From: Ascochyta rabiei
Taxonomy: Eukaryota; Ascomycota; Dothideomycetes; Pleosporales; Didymellaceae
Length of the DNA: 64,000 bases
Assembly: GCF_004011695.2 (NCBI RefSeq)
Contig: NC_082410.1
Coordinates: 1,612,001 to 1,676,000, forward strand
Direction: 5' to 3'
Of the stretch, positions 44,513 through 55,783 are shown piece after piece (the first letter of the stretch is position 1; every line of letters begins with the position of its first letter). Below the pieces are notes generated by a model. It had not been told where the DNA came from. It ran no database searches and saw only the letters and a program-made list of their open reading frames with translations. The position numbers and the translations under genes are program-made.

Positions 44513-45629
44513 CTACGCCGCAGCCTGAATGTCCAACATCTTCTTCCAGTACTGCTCATCCTCCTCGATCTTGGCCGGCGTAGACTCGCTCGCGAAACCC
44601 CAGACCTTCCAGTCCTCCTCCTTACCCTCCATGACCCTCGTCTGCATAACCAAGTACTCGACAACCGTCTGCACCTTCCCGTTGTCCGTGAACTCGAGCT
44701 TCTGCTCCGCATCCCCTGCGCCCACGCTGGCAACCTCCTTGGTCTTGCGCGCCTGGTCAGGCGTCCACCTCGGCGCCCTCGTCTTGCTGACGTCTCGAGC
44801 CGAGCCGAGGGGTGTCATGGACAGCTGCTGCTCCGACTCGAGACGCACGACGTACTGTCGGTACGACGTGTCTGGGTGGTCGCCGCCGAGCGGGGAGCAG
44901 CGGTGCGAGACGATGCGCGCCGACTTGTATTTAACAAGGTTCCAGGACATCTTGACGGGCCCGCGGGCAGCGATTTGAGAGCGCAGCGCGCCGGCGAGAG
45001 GGGGGAGGCATAGCTTTCGCAGCGATTTGGCGTCGCCACTGGGTATACCATGTTAGTGTGACAGCTTGAGGGGCTTGTTGCAACATGGTAAAGACGTACG
45101 CAGCGAGCAGGTCGTAGTATCTCTTGTACATCTTCTTGGCCTTGTTCTTCAACTCCTTCTGCTTCATAAAGTCCACAGGTAGGTACGACGTGATGCCAGT
45201 CTTGTGCACGCACCGCTTGAAGTGGCTCCGTGTGTACAAGGCCGTGAACCTCGCTTTCAGCAGCGTCCAGAAGTAGCTGTAGAACTCCCAGCTCGTGGGC
45301 CTGGGCAGCCTGCTGAAGGGTGCGCGAATGATGGTGTTTTGCAATAACCCAATGTCCTCGGATATCTCCTCCGCATCCCGCCTGTCCGACCGGTTCGTCG
45401 GGGCCGGGTTGCCTGAGACCGTTGCTTCGGCGCCTGCCAACTGCATCCGCGCGTCTGCTAGCCGGTTATCCTTCTTGTAGGGTCGTGCAGGGGTCGAGGA
45501 GAAGGCTCGCGCGGCCGTCGCGGCAAGGCATCGCCGTGTCGGCGGTCCGGTGGGGCGCTGGAAGAGACACTGGCGGCGCATCGGGTGCGCCTGTGATCGC
45601 GCTATTCGAAGTGGGATTTGTGTCGACAT
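44513..45629 (-). CDS. Mba1/mL45-like mitochondrial protein (Tim44-like domain)
   Basis: Two exons (45100-45629, 44513-45038) give 351 residues. The N-terminus is basic and lacks acidic residues (MSTQIPLRIARSQAHPMRRQ, then RAFSSTPARPYKK), as in a mitochondrial presequence. The intron has an ACTAAC branch site and rebuilds KRYYDLLAAGDAKSLRKLCL, typical of the Tim44-like/mL45 fold. The C-terminal part (KMSWNLVKYKSARIVSHRCS, RQYVVRLESEQQLSMTPLGS, VVEYLVMQTRVMEGKEEDW) is a beta-rich NTF2-like domain. Yeast Mba1 docks the mitoribosome at the inner membrane for Oxa1-mediated insertion; mammalian mL45 does the same as a ribosomal protein. Which of the two it should be called is not decided by sequence reading. 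Confidence 0.75.
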
Positions 45630-46109
45630 GGCGGGCGTTGTGGCGCGAATGGATCGCGTTGGAAATGGCACAAAAGTTCACAAGTCGGGATGGGCGATCG
45701 GGGAAAGTGCACGTGCCATGTACCTCTGAACGTTGCTCGCCTCAAGAATCAACATCTCAAATTAGTAAAATGGCAAAATGGGTTCGGGGATTTGTTGTAA
45801 TTATTATTAATTCGTTCTTCGTTTGCGTCTCTTGATGGCTGAGTTGAGGTCTACTCGCTCATACTACTCGTACACTTACACCCATGACCGTATCGGTTCG
45901 TCCCAAGTTCCCCAATATACCTACGCCGCTCTTCTATACATTGATTGTTATACAAGCCTTCCGTAGTGTTGGAGCTGGATGGTTGGGTGTTGTACACACC
46001 GAGTGTGGTGACGCCTTCGGTATATGCTCCCAAAAACAAAATTGCAACGCCGTGTCTATGCAGGAGAAATGTTGTACATCGAACAAGAAAAAGGTCAGAA
46101 GGAAGAAGC
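45630..46109. other. Intergenic, carrier gene / Mba1-like gene, same strand
   Basis: About 480 bp with the 3' region of the carrier gene and the promoter of the Mba1-like gene. AT-rich around 45760-45830. No gene seen. Confidence 0.5.
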
Positions 46110-47316
46110 CTACATGTTGCTAGACTCCCCAAGAAGCTTCAGTACGCCCTCGTATGTACCAAACATTATGGCGGCGCTGGGCACGACACGGAACATGTGG
46201 GGGACCAGTCCGCCGTAGAGCGCGGCCATGCCCTCTTCCTTCCAGATAAGTTTGAAACACTGTGCGAGGCCAGTGTACTTGAGGCGGCCGTCCTGCTGAG
46301 GGGCTTGTCGTAGTCGTGTTCGAACAACTTCGTGGGGATATGTGATGAGGGCGGCAACAAACTTGGCACAACCAGCGGCAGAGACCTTGCCCGTCCAGTC
46401 GACTGTCTGGTCCCAAAGTGTAGGCGTCCGTCCGCTCGCTGCGACTCGCTCAGCGCGCCTTGCCAATGCGAGCTTCATCTGCTCGTACATCATCCACTGC
46501 AGTGTACTCTCCGACACACCGAGGTAGCTGGCGGTCAAACCACGGTAGAGACCGAAGAACCCTTCTTTCCTGACCGTCTGCATGGTGCAGTCGAGAGCAT
46601 TCTTGTACTGGCGACCACGGCCATCTGTGTGGATATTCTTGTCGAGTTGTAGTCGAGTCTTGACCAGCCAAATGGGATTTGTAGCCGTCCCGGTTACGAT
46701 GCCGGCCGCAGCCGCGGAGCACAAATGAACCCAAGCAGCTTCCCGGCCGTTGTTGAATTCTGTGCTGATGATCCTCTTGCCGTTGCCGTATGCGTAAAAG
46801 TTGATAGCGCGCGCGGGAACCACGCCGATCAGGTTGGGTCCAAGGCCCTTGAAAAGTGCTCGCCAGCCCTCTGTCTTGGGCACTTGCCACAGAATCTCCC
46901 CGGTCTCGCGGATGTGGAGCAACGAGCTGCGGGCAAAAGACATGGTCTCGATGGGCGGTAATCCTCGGGCGCTTCTCATGGCGGCGAGATGCTGCTGGTA
47001 GTACGTCGATTGCAGGCGCGTCTTGAGAACGTCAAGTGGTGCGGTCAGGGTCGCAGAGGCCATACCACCGAGACTGAATCCTGTCAGCATTCCATGTCGC
47101 CGCGCTGGTCTTATACAGGTTTTTGCCTCACCCTCCCGCAACGAAATGCGCCCATGACTTTGCGAAGGCTGGGCCTCCGGCAGCTACTGGGGCTCCGTCT
47201 GGTTGCTTTGCCGGTACCACTTCGCCAAGTTCGCGCGAAGAAGGTAAGGATGTCTGTCCGAATTGCGGGTTGTCGCCTCGAAGACCTCGAGGCGCGGAGG
47301 CGTGTTCGAAGGTCAT
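46110..47316 (-). CDS. RIM2: Mitochondrial carrier, Rim2-type pyrimidine nucleotide transporter
   Basis: Two exons (47132-47316, 46110-47073) give 382 residues. The intron joins AKSWAHFVAGG to LGGMASATLTAPLDV, a junction typical of this carrier. Three carrier signatures are visible: APLDVLKTRLQS, TNPIWLVKTRLQL and TYPHEVVRTRLRQ, each followed by a GLYRGL/ALYGGL- or ALFKGL-type motif. The PIW in repeat 2 and the long loop in repeat 1 (residues about 80-130) fit Rim2 (yeast) and SLC25A33/36. Rim2 exchanges pyrimidine (deoxy)nucleoside triphosphates across the inner membrane and supports mtDNA maintenance. The N-terminal 50 residues are polar and Pro-rich. It shares a 311-bp divergent promoter with the CIA30 gene. 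Confidence 0.9.
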
Positions 47317-47627
47317 TTAGAAAAGGCGCGCCACGTAGATTGGGAGGAATCGGTCGAGCAAAGCGCCGACGTTGGTACGTAGAGGGGATCGCAAATGGAC
47401 AACGCGGTTCGAGAATGGATGGTGACTAGGTGCTAAGAAATACAAGGTAAGGATGGAGACTTGAACGTACAAGACTCCAGACTCCAAAATTTGGGCCCAT
47501 TGCTTGAAGAAGCCTAGCTTCCAGGACGGGCATTGCCGCGGCGTTGCATCATCTAAAGAGGCGGCTCATGCGCGCATTGCCATCACGACCAGCAATTGTC
47601 GCAATCACCACACAACTGCACAGCACA
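47317..47627. promoter_or_regulatory. Divergent promoter, Rim2-type carrier / CIA30
   Basis: 311 bp between two start codons of mitochondrial-protein genes facing away. No TATA box or named element recognised. Confidence 0.45.
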
Positions 47628-48510
47628 ATGCGCCCAACCACACAATGTCTCGCGCCTGGCGGCTTCTTCTCGCGCAGCTTGGACGAGTTCAAGCGCCTCT
47701 CTCAGATTGGTATGTGTTGCCCGCAGCCCTCTCGTGCAACAACAGCTGACTCACGCAGCCCTCAAGCTGGAAGGCCTCAGCTCTCCTCGCAAACCCTTTC
47801 CACTGGTCCGCTTCCAGACCGCTGAAGACTTGAAGCAATGCAAGAAGATGAGCGACCAGGATATCGGAGGCTTTTCCACAGTCAACTTCGACCACCACCC
47901 CGTTACCCAAACCGAACCCGCACACGCACGCTTCCACGGCACCATATCTACCCAACTACCCCACAACCAACCGCACGTTCAAAGGACGGGCTATGCAGGG
48001 TTCAGGACACTTGAGCAGGGCCGTACTATCTTCGGTCAATCCTTCTGGGACGTGAGCTTGTACGGCTACTTGGCTCTTCAGTTCAAGTCGGATGGTCGCA
48101 AATACTTTATCAACGTGCAGACCGATTCAATTGTGCCCACAGATATCCACCAGCATCTGCTGCATTCCAAAACACCAGGCGAGTGGGAGACTGTCTTGAT
48201 CAAGTGGAACGAGTTTGTGCGAACGAACCACGGCCAGGTTGTAGAGCCGCAGCGAGAGATGCTGACACAGAAAGTGCGCACAGTGGGCATATCGCTGATC
48301 GACAGGATACCAGGTCCTTACGATCTGAGCATCGGTAACATCTGGGCGACGAACGCGACTGACGAAGACGATATTCTGCAGCGAGCGCCTGGTGTTATTC
48401 AAGGTCTTCCTGTTGGCTCGCTCAGACGGGGAGACTACAACAGGAACGTTGGGAGAAGGGACTCTGTGCAGGCAGAATCTGAGCGCGATATTACCGAAAC
48501 AAATAGATAG
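47628..48510 (+). CDS. Complex I intermediate-associated protein 30 (NDUFAF1/CIA30)
   Basis: Two exons (47628-47709, 47759-48510) give 277 residues. The N-terminus MRPTTQCLAPGGFFSRSLDE is basic and resembles a weak mitochondrial signal. The CIA30 domain shows VRFQTAEDLKQCKKMSDQDI, GGFSTVNFDH, GTISTQLP, GYAGFRTLEQGRTIFGQSFW and the segment GYLALQFKSDGRKYFINVQT. Near the end VRTVGISLIDRIPGPYDLSI is the conserved strand pair of this galactose-binding-like fold. CIA30 proteins assist assembly of the membrane arm of respiratory complex I in the mitochondrial matrix. Presence of this gene agrees with a complex-I-containing filamentous fungus rather than a yeast that has lost it. Confidence 0.92.
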
Positions 48511-48904
48511 GGGATGTAAATTGAACTGATCGCACCATTCCATATTGCATGCCGTGCCCCAAGTGGTGCTCGGACGTCCTACCGCCTCAATACGGGAAAG
48601 TGCCAATTGAAATGTAGAATAAATCACAGGAGTCCTTAGCTCTCAAAAGCAATAGATGGTGTTGTTGGTCTGCACTAGAGCACCAACGCGACTACGCGTT
48701 TGGATGTTTCGCTTAGGTAGTTCGCGCTTGCCTTGTACTGCGTCTAAACAACAAGCACTACCTCATCAACATACCTACCCACTCAACACTATAAGCCACC
48801 TGAACATGTGCAAAATGGCACAGGCGTGAACAACGCCAACAACCTCACAAGTGGTGAGCGGATTGATCTAGCGTCAAGCGTGTACAAGCCTGTTTTGGTT
48901 CAAG
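48511..48904. other. Intergenic, CIA30 / APC5, same strand
   Basis: About 390 bp. It contains the CIA30 3' region and the APC5 promoter. Nothing else is seen. Confidence 0.5.
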
Positions 48905-51391
48905 ATGGGCACAGCACGCTACCTCACAGCACAAAAGATCAGCCTTCTGGTTCTGCTTCGGCTTTACTGCAGTTCGACGCTTCCTTCATCAGCGACAATA
49001 CCCATACTTTCCTTTGTCCTCTCAACTACAATACCTCTGACTTCTTCGAGCGCCCGAAGCCAGCAGTCTTCTGCTTCTCAAAATCCTTCCTTCTCTATCG
49101 ACAGTTTCGAAGATGTTCTCCAGGGTCATGCCTCCAATATGCCTGGTCGCACGCTGCTGGACCTGTTTCTCAAAAACATGTGGGAGATGAACTCCTTCGA
49201 TGCATTGCACTCCCTCTTCGACAATCTCGGCGAGCTTCTGATGACTCCTCCTTCGAGTCAGGAAGGAGATGTCCAAGAGCGCATATACCTTTCCAAAACT
49301 TCTCCCTTGGGTGTCTTCGTGCGACGAGCGCGGCTCGAGTTCGACAGGTTGCAGTTCGAAGATACAATCGCCCTCTGGACGTCCTTCGTCAAGTACCGGG
49401 CACCAACAGCGCAATGGACTAAGCGGCTTGCTGGACTCGCCGCAGCAGGCATAGATGCCGTTATCGGTGAGATGGGTATGCAAGAAGGTGACGACGTGTA
49501 CGATATAGCGTATGGGGACCTCAACGAGCCACAGAATGGGACGCAAGGCGTAAGTCTCGATGATTTGGATCGGATACTAGAGTTTCAACTCGATCGCCTA
49601 CAACGCTTCGGCGATCGTGTGCCCGAAACCATGAAGACGCAGCTTCGTGGTATGCTTGCATCTTCAACTACAGTTCATCGACAAGCACATCTCGTTCAAT
49701 TTTTCGATGCCTGGAAAGCCGGAGACTATACATCTGCATTCGACAACTTGCACCGCTACTACGACTATGCCATGCAGACACGCGAGAAGATCCACTACCA
49801 ATACGCGCTGCTTCACATGGCGATTTTGCAGGCTGACTTTGGTTGCTTTGGTGAAGCCATTGCAGCCATCAACGAAACGATCGCAACGGCACGAGAGAGT
49901 CAGGACATGACGTGCTTGAGCTTCAGCCTAAGCTGGCTGAGTCACATGAACAAAGCATATCCGAAGCAAATGAAGGGTGCTGGATACATGAGCATGCTGG
50001 GCAGCGAGAGGGATGCTCTTACGTTCTTGAAAGCCAAAGCTCGAGAGGCAAAGATGTACAACTTGCTTAGCGCGACGTTGCTCAACGAGGCAAAACTGAC
50101 TCTTGCGATGGTAAGTGCAGGATATTCGTGCCAAGCTCTTTGCGGAGGGTGTATCGTGACTGACGCAATGCTTAGGGCGAATCAATTCCTCGGGCCTTCG
50201 AGCACATTTATCAGTCATCACATCTCAACATCAAAGAGCACGTCAACAGCTATGGCGTTCAGATGCTGCTACAATCTACACTGTACTCGAGACTTGGCAT
50301 ACCACATCTGGCGAATGTGCACTGTGACTTGCTCCTTGACTGCTACGGAGCCAGCTGCCCAGTTGACGAGCAGCTTCGGGCGGTTGGAAGGCAGGCCTTC
50401 ATTGTAAGTACCACTATTACGCAGCCCTCGTCAATTTGGGGCAACTGATTGACCAGCACTTAGATGAGTCAAAGCGGACGTTACGAGGAAGCCATTGAAG
50501 CATTCGAGTCCATCGACATGACCGCTAGCAAGTCCTTGAAGTTCAACCAATACCTCATCCTCTGCATCGGCATCACTAAGCTGAAACGCGCCATTCGGAG
50601 GTACGGATCTTTCGTTTCTTCAGCTTGTCACACAGACATGACCTAACCTTTGCAGATCTGACTGGCCAACCTGTTCCCACCTACTCGCAACCCTCAAACC
50701 CTCTACGGACCCACATTCAGACACCCTTGATCCTGAACTTCACTTCCTCCTTTGCGAAGCATACATTGACTATCTGGTGTCAAAGGGTGACTACTCGGTA
50801 GCATTCACGACGATCTCAAACCTTGCGCAGTCACTCAAGGAGGACAACGCAGACATCTTGCAGCGTGTCTCGGTACTGCTCATGAAAGCTGAACTCTTTC
50901 GCAAAGTGGGAAAGCCAGAGCGCGGGTTCAGCGTCGCTCTTCGAGCGGCAAGCGTAGCCTACAGAGCGAAGTTGATGCCCAGTCTGTGGTCTGCCGTGGG
51001 CTTACTCGCCAACATCCTCAACGGACTAGGTGAGTGTGCGAGTGCAAGGCGTCTGCTGGAGGCTGTGCTGCCGCAGTCGCTTGAAAACGGAGACAGCATG
51101 CTTTCCGGTACGCTGTATTCGCATCTCGGAGACGCATTCATGGGCCTCGCGGATCCGGCAAAGACGGCCGAGCCTCGACTGCAGAATGGATACAGGGCAA
51201 AGGCTGAGCTGTACATTGACAGAGCCAGAGAATGCTTCAAAAGAAGCTCCTACCTGGACGGTGAATGCGAACAGCTTATGAAGAAGGCAATCATTGCGAA
51301 GCTAAGGGGCGACGAGAAGCTGGCCGAAGAGTGGAGTCAAAACCACAACCGGGTGTGGGAAGAAGGCATGCGCAGGAATGAGCAGATGTGA
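48905..51391 (+). CDS. APC5: Anaphase-promoting complex subunit 5
   Basis: Four exons (48905-50110, 50176-50403, 50464-50600, 50656-51391) give 768 residues. The start MGTARYLTAQKISLLVLLRL fits fungal Apc5. The protein is all-helical with TPR-type repeats: DAWKAGDYTSAFDNLHRYYD, then FGCFGEAIAAINETIATARE, GRYEEAIEAFESIDM, KGDYSVAFTTISNLAQSL and GECASARRLLEAVLPQSLEN. The segment HRYYDYAMQTREKIHYQYAL is a hallmark of the Apc5 domain. Apc5 is a scaffold subunit of the APC/C ubiquitin ligase that controls exit from mitosis. It is part of the conserved chain APC5-COX13-APN2 beside the MAT locus in many filamentous ascomycetes. Confidence 0.93.
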
Positions 51392-51582
51392 GCTGAAGGG
51401 GCTGCATTGCAAGAGAGGCGGTAGTAGGGGCAGGCACAGGAGCACAGCGGACGCAGATCAGGTACAAAGGGAAATGTATTGCTGGTTCTACGCCGGCAGC
51501 CTGCGTTCTACTATTTACACATTGGGCCTGAGAAGGCTTCCAAGATACCATAAAGCCAATTGAGGGATGGATATAGAAGCAT

Positions 51583-52221
51583 TTACTCGTCCTTCTTGTG
51601 GTAGTTGACCTTGTCGTTCCAGAAGAGGGTCTGTTGCGGCGTCAGCATTGCAGCACTTGCAACCGGCGGCCGGGGCGGCCGGTGTGGCTTACCTTGTCAC
51701 CGTCACCCCAGAAGAAGTTCTTGGTGCGGATGTTCTGGTAGGGGTACTCGGGCTTCTCCGCGCGGGGGTGGATGTGCTCCTCGTGCTCAACGTGCTCCCA
51801 GTGGGCATCCCACCTCAGCTTGGCGTTGACGCTGGCAAGGATGATGCAGGGGACGGCGACGCTGTGGGTGCATCGTCAGTACACGGTTCGCGCACCAATT
51901 GGCCCTGTTGCGGCGGCAATGGCCTCGTGCAGCGTCCGCCCTTGCCCCAGGTCTGATGGCATCTGCACGGCATCCTGAAGCTGATTGGCAGCCAGGCCAC
52001 ACACTCGGAGCGACTTACTAGAGGCTCAACTTGCGCCAGAACTCGCCGCTCTCTCCGCCATGCTCGGCAATGCGGGCACGCTCGCGGTTGAACTCGTTGT
52101 CCTCGGCTCCGGCGAACTGCTTGGGGCTCTCGGAGCTGTAGTTGCGGCGGCCGGCGCGGGCAGGAGCGCGGGCGAGGGCCATGCGCGGCGTCTGGCGGGC
52201 GGCGACTCGGGCGGCGAACAT
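51583..52221 (-). CDS. COX13: Cytochrome c oxidase subunit VIa
   Basis: Three exons (52019-52221, 51693-51861, 51583-51630) give 139 residues. The N-terminus MFAARVAARQTPRMALARAP is a mitochondrial presequence. The mature part starts near NYSSESPKQFAGAE. One membrane helix spans the first intron (FWRKLSLYVAVPCIILASVN), followed by WDAHWEHVEHEEHI and the C-terminal PYQNIRTKNFFWGDGDKTLF WNDKVNYHKKDE in two parts. Subunit VIa is a nuclear-encoded regulator of complex IV at the dimer interface in the inner membrane. The last exon is 48 nt. The gene is divergent from APN2 with 287 bp between starts, an arrangement kept near MAT loci of many ascomycetes. Confidence 0.95.
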
Positions 52222-52508
52222 GGTGGGCGGTGGTGGAGTGGAGATTGGTGCGTGGGTAGCGGTGTTGGGCGGTGCGGTGCGATGACGGCTCTGAGGTGTG
52301 GTGTGGTGTGAGCGAAAGCTCGAGCTTCTGCTTGGCGTGTTTGCCTGGTTTGTGCGCTTTGTGCGCGGCGAGAGCGCCATGTGACGTCGTGACGGCTTCG
52401 AGAGCACCGGCCAGTCGCGCGGCGCGTCTCCGTCACCAACCAACCAACCAACATGGCCTGGGTGTGAGAGAGAGCGACGATGCTTCGTCGTCCTCAGCGC
52501 CACCTACA
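52222..52508. promoter_or_regulatory. Divergent promoter, COX13 / APN2
   Basis: 287 bp between two ATG codons. GC-rich with several GTGTGGTG-type words and a CCAACCAACCAACC run at about 52436-52451 next to the APN2 side. Must serve both genes. Confidence 0.5.
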
Positions 52509-54639
52509 ATGGTCCGAATCACGACGTGGAATGTCAACGGCATCCGCAACCCGTTTGGCTACGAGCCATGGCGCAAGAATCGCACCTTCAGCGCCATGTT
52601 CGACATCCTTGAGACCGACATCATCATCATGCAGGAGCTGAAGATTCAGCGCAAAGACCTGACCGATGACATGGTACTCGTGCCGGGCTGGGACTGCTAC
52701 TTCAGCCTGCCCAAGCACAAAAAAGGTGCACGCCTGCCGCCAGGCCCAGTCCAGTATCGCATCACGTGCTGATGGTATTGCAGGATACTCTGGCGTTGGA
52801 ATATACACTCGTCAGTCCGCATGCGCACCTGTCCGCGCCGAAGAAGGCCTCCTTGGTGTTCTCTGTCCACCCGGCTCATCGACGCCCTACCGTGAGCGAC
52901 CCGAATCCGACAGCATTGGAGGCTACCCGTCACTCGCTCGTATTGAGGCCCTGGGAGTCGACCCAGCAGCCCTCGATGCAGAAGGCCGATGTCTTGTCCT
53001 CGAGTTTCCCGCATTCGTGCTGTTTGGCGTCTACAGCCCTGCCAACAGCAACGGTCTACGAGATAACTTCCGCTACGGATTCCTTGACATGCTGGATACA
53101 CGGATACGCAACCTCACCAAGATGGGCAAGAACGTCATCTTGACCGGCGATCTCAATGTTTCACGCGACCTCATCGACACAGCCAAAGCGGAGGACAACA
53201 TGAAAGCGGAAGGCATGACCCACAGCGAGTATCTCAGTACACCGAACCGTCGGATATTCAACCAGCTTCTGCTTAACGGCATAGTACCGGGCGAGCGAGA
53301 CGAGGACAGAGAAGAGCCGGTCTTGTACGATCTGTGCCGCGAATTTCACCCCCATCGTGAGGGTATGTACACACATTGGGAACAGAAGATCAACGCAAGA
53401 CCAGGTAATTTTGGCTCGCGCATCGATTTCGTGTTGTGTAGCATCAGAATCAAGGACTGGTTCCAGGAGTCAAATATCCAGGAAGGTTTAATGGGCTCAG
53501 ACCATTGCCCGGTGTATGCAGTGACCAAAGACAAGGTGCTGGGAATGGGCAATGCAACACACGAAGGTGCGGATGACGAAGAGCACCACATCCTCGATAT
53601 CATGAATCCTCCTGGAATGTTTAGAGATGGAGTGCGATTGAGGGAGTACAACGCAGCCAAAGACCTTCCCTCACTCTCAGGCAAGCTACTCACCGAATTC
53701 AACAAACGACAGAACATCCGTGACATGTTCAGCAGAAAGCCTACTATTCCGAAACCTATGAACGCATTCACATTCTCGTCGCCCGACGCCACGTTGGAAG
53801 GGGCCGCGGATATCTCGGCAAAGCAAGGGGCAGACGAAGGATCCGAATCCAAACCGGCGGGAGCGACAAACGCTTTGTTTCCCGCAAATGACCAGGTTGT
53901 AAACGCCACCAGCCCTCTCAACTCGCCTGAGAAGCGGCGCGCATCTGCATCTGCATCGCCCGATAACAGATCGATCAAGCGATCCAAAGCTTCCAATCCG
54001 GCCCCCAATTACAATGCAGCTTCGCTCGCCAAGGGTCAGCAGTCGCTGAAAGGATTCTTCCAGTCACGCCCTAAAGCCCTAGGGCTAAATCCTGGCGCAA
54101 CCAAAATGACCTCCTTCACATCTGTGACAGCTGCCAACGGCGATGCAAGTCTGAGCTCCTCGAAAAACAGAGCCGATATTGTCCCACCGCCAGCGGCCCC
54201 ACAGGCAGCATCCGCCAGTCAGACCACCATATCTCCAATTTCGGCCTGTGATCCCGGTGCGGCGCAGCAAGCCTCTAAGGAAGGTTGGACGAAGCTGTTC
54301 TCAAAGCGACCGCCGCCCAGATGTGAAGGCCATGCCGAGCCATGCATTACTCTCACGACCAAGAAACCTGGCGTCAACCGCGGGAGGCAGTTCTGGATGT
54401 GTCCTAGGTACGTATGTCATCTATATGTGTTTGCTAGAATGTCTTTGTTCTCAAGCCACCATGTTGTCTGCAAGGGGCGAACGCATGTGTACAGCGGGGT
54501 TCACAGTATGTGCAAGAACCGAAGTATATGCTGACCACCATATCATAGACCGATCGGCCCTTCTGGACAGAAAGAATCGGGCACACAGTGGCGCTGCGGA
54601 ACCTTCATCTGGGCGAGCGATTGGAAGGCAGGCGATTGA
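52509..54639 (+). CDS. APN2: AP endonuclease 2 (DNA lyase) with PIP box and GRF zinc finger
   Basis: Three exons (52509-52725, 52784-54407, 54549-54639) give 643 residues. The exonuclease III fold shows TTWNVNGIRN, MQELK (metal-binding Glu), the segment LTGDLNVSRDLIDTA, and GSDHCPVYA (catalytic Asp-His). A disordered linker carries QQSLKGFF at residues 491-498, a PCNA-binding PIP box. The C-terminal GRF-type zinc finger (PPPRCEGHAEPCI, GRQFWMCPR, QWRCGTFIWASDW) is completed only by the last exon, which supports that splice. Apn2 repairs abasic sites and 3' blocks in the nucleus. The gene (often called DNA lyase) borders the MAT locus in many Pezizomycotina. Confidence 0.95.
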
Positions 54640-55783
54640 GGCACGGGTACAGGATGCGAGTGGTATCCACTCTAGACAGGGTTGCGGATCCTTTGAGCTA
54701 GAGCCCGGAGCTAAACACGGAGCACAACATCGCTGACGAGCCTGGGAAAGGATCGTTGGTGAACCCAATACGCGCTCCAGGCGTTCAAGACCAGGGTGTT
54801 GGCATGGGTGGCGAGATAGCTGTCGCAATGAACGTCAGCGTGGGGCTCCAACTGCAGGCACAGTGGAGAATAGCTGGACGACAGTCAAATCGCAGCTCTC
54901 TCAGTTCCATGTCTTAGATAACGTAGCAAGCAATATACCCACAATCAGCACAATCTCCCCCATATCCCCTTGAAAGTCTGTGCCCGCAGCCAAACCACAT
55001 ACGCCAACCCAAGGCCATCACATCACGCCACAAGCCAGGGCTCGGCGAGGGACACCGCTGCAAATCAGCGACGCGAACGATGCGCGAGCATGATCAGCAG
55101 GGTCTGTTTCTGGAGGTAGCGGGTCGGGACTGCCGTCGCCGCTCGACCAGAGCAGGGAGATGGTCGGCGACGGGACATAGAGGCAAGCCAGAGGTTGGTA
55201 GCACGCAAGTGTGGAGTGTGTGTGTGTTGGGGGGGGGGGGGGGGGGGGGGGTTGGAGGTCGAGTTGTATTAGGTGTATGTCTAGGTACATGTGTGCAATG
55301 CATGCCATATCGCCAGTGCCTAAGTGCTAACAGCTGAAGCAAGAACTTCCTGACCCGACGACTTTCCAGCATCCGCGCATGTACAAACGACTGCAGTCGC
55401 GACCGAAACATGAAAAGCGTCTCAGAGTGGAGACGGGCTTGATTTCCATGACGTGGCGCAGTCATAGAAAATCAATGAGTGTGATGAAGCAACGCAAAAT
55501 AGGAAAAATGAGCATTGGGTATCATTGAAGTCAGCCTTGATCATCTGAACACTGAGGCTTCCGTTTATGGAGGAGAGGCAGAGGGCGACGACCGTCAAGC
55601 AGAATTCCAGAGACCTCTTGGGTGTCCGAGAAACGAGGACGCCATCGACCGGGGTTGCGCTGCAACAAAGAATCGACGAACACCCTGCGCAGATGCTGGT
55701 AGTAGGAGGACAAGACCAAATCTCAAAGTGCGTATCGCAATGGTGTGTCTTGGATAAAATAGCGACGAAGGACATGGCAGTGC
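54640..55783. other. Convergent region, APN2 / MAT1-2-1; possible idiomorph edge
   Basis: About 1.15 kb between stop codons. Contains a 23-base G run. The boundary between shared flank and MAT1-2-specific sequence may lie here. Reading frames are short and featureless. Confidence 0.5.
55229..55251. repeat. G homopolymer, 23 bases
   Basis: Uninterrupted G run preceded by a TG dinucleotide run (55210-55228). Homopolymers this long are prone to slippage in cells and in sequencing, so the exact length is uncertain. Confidence 0.9.
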
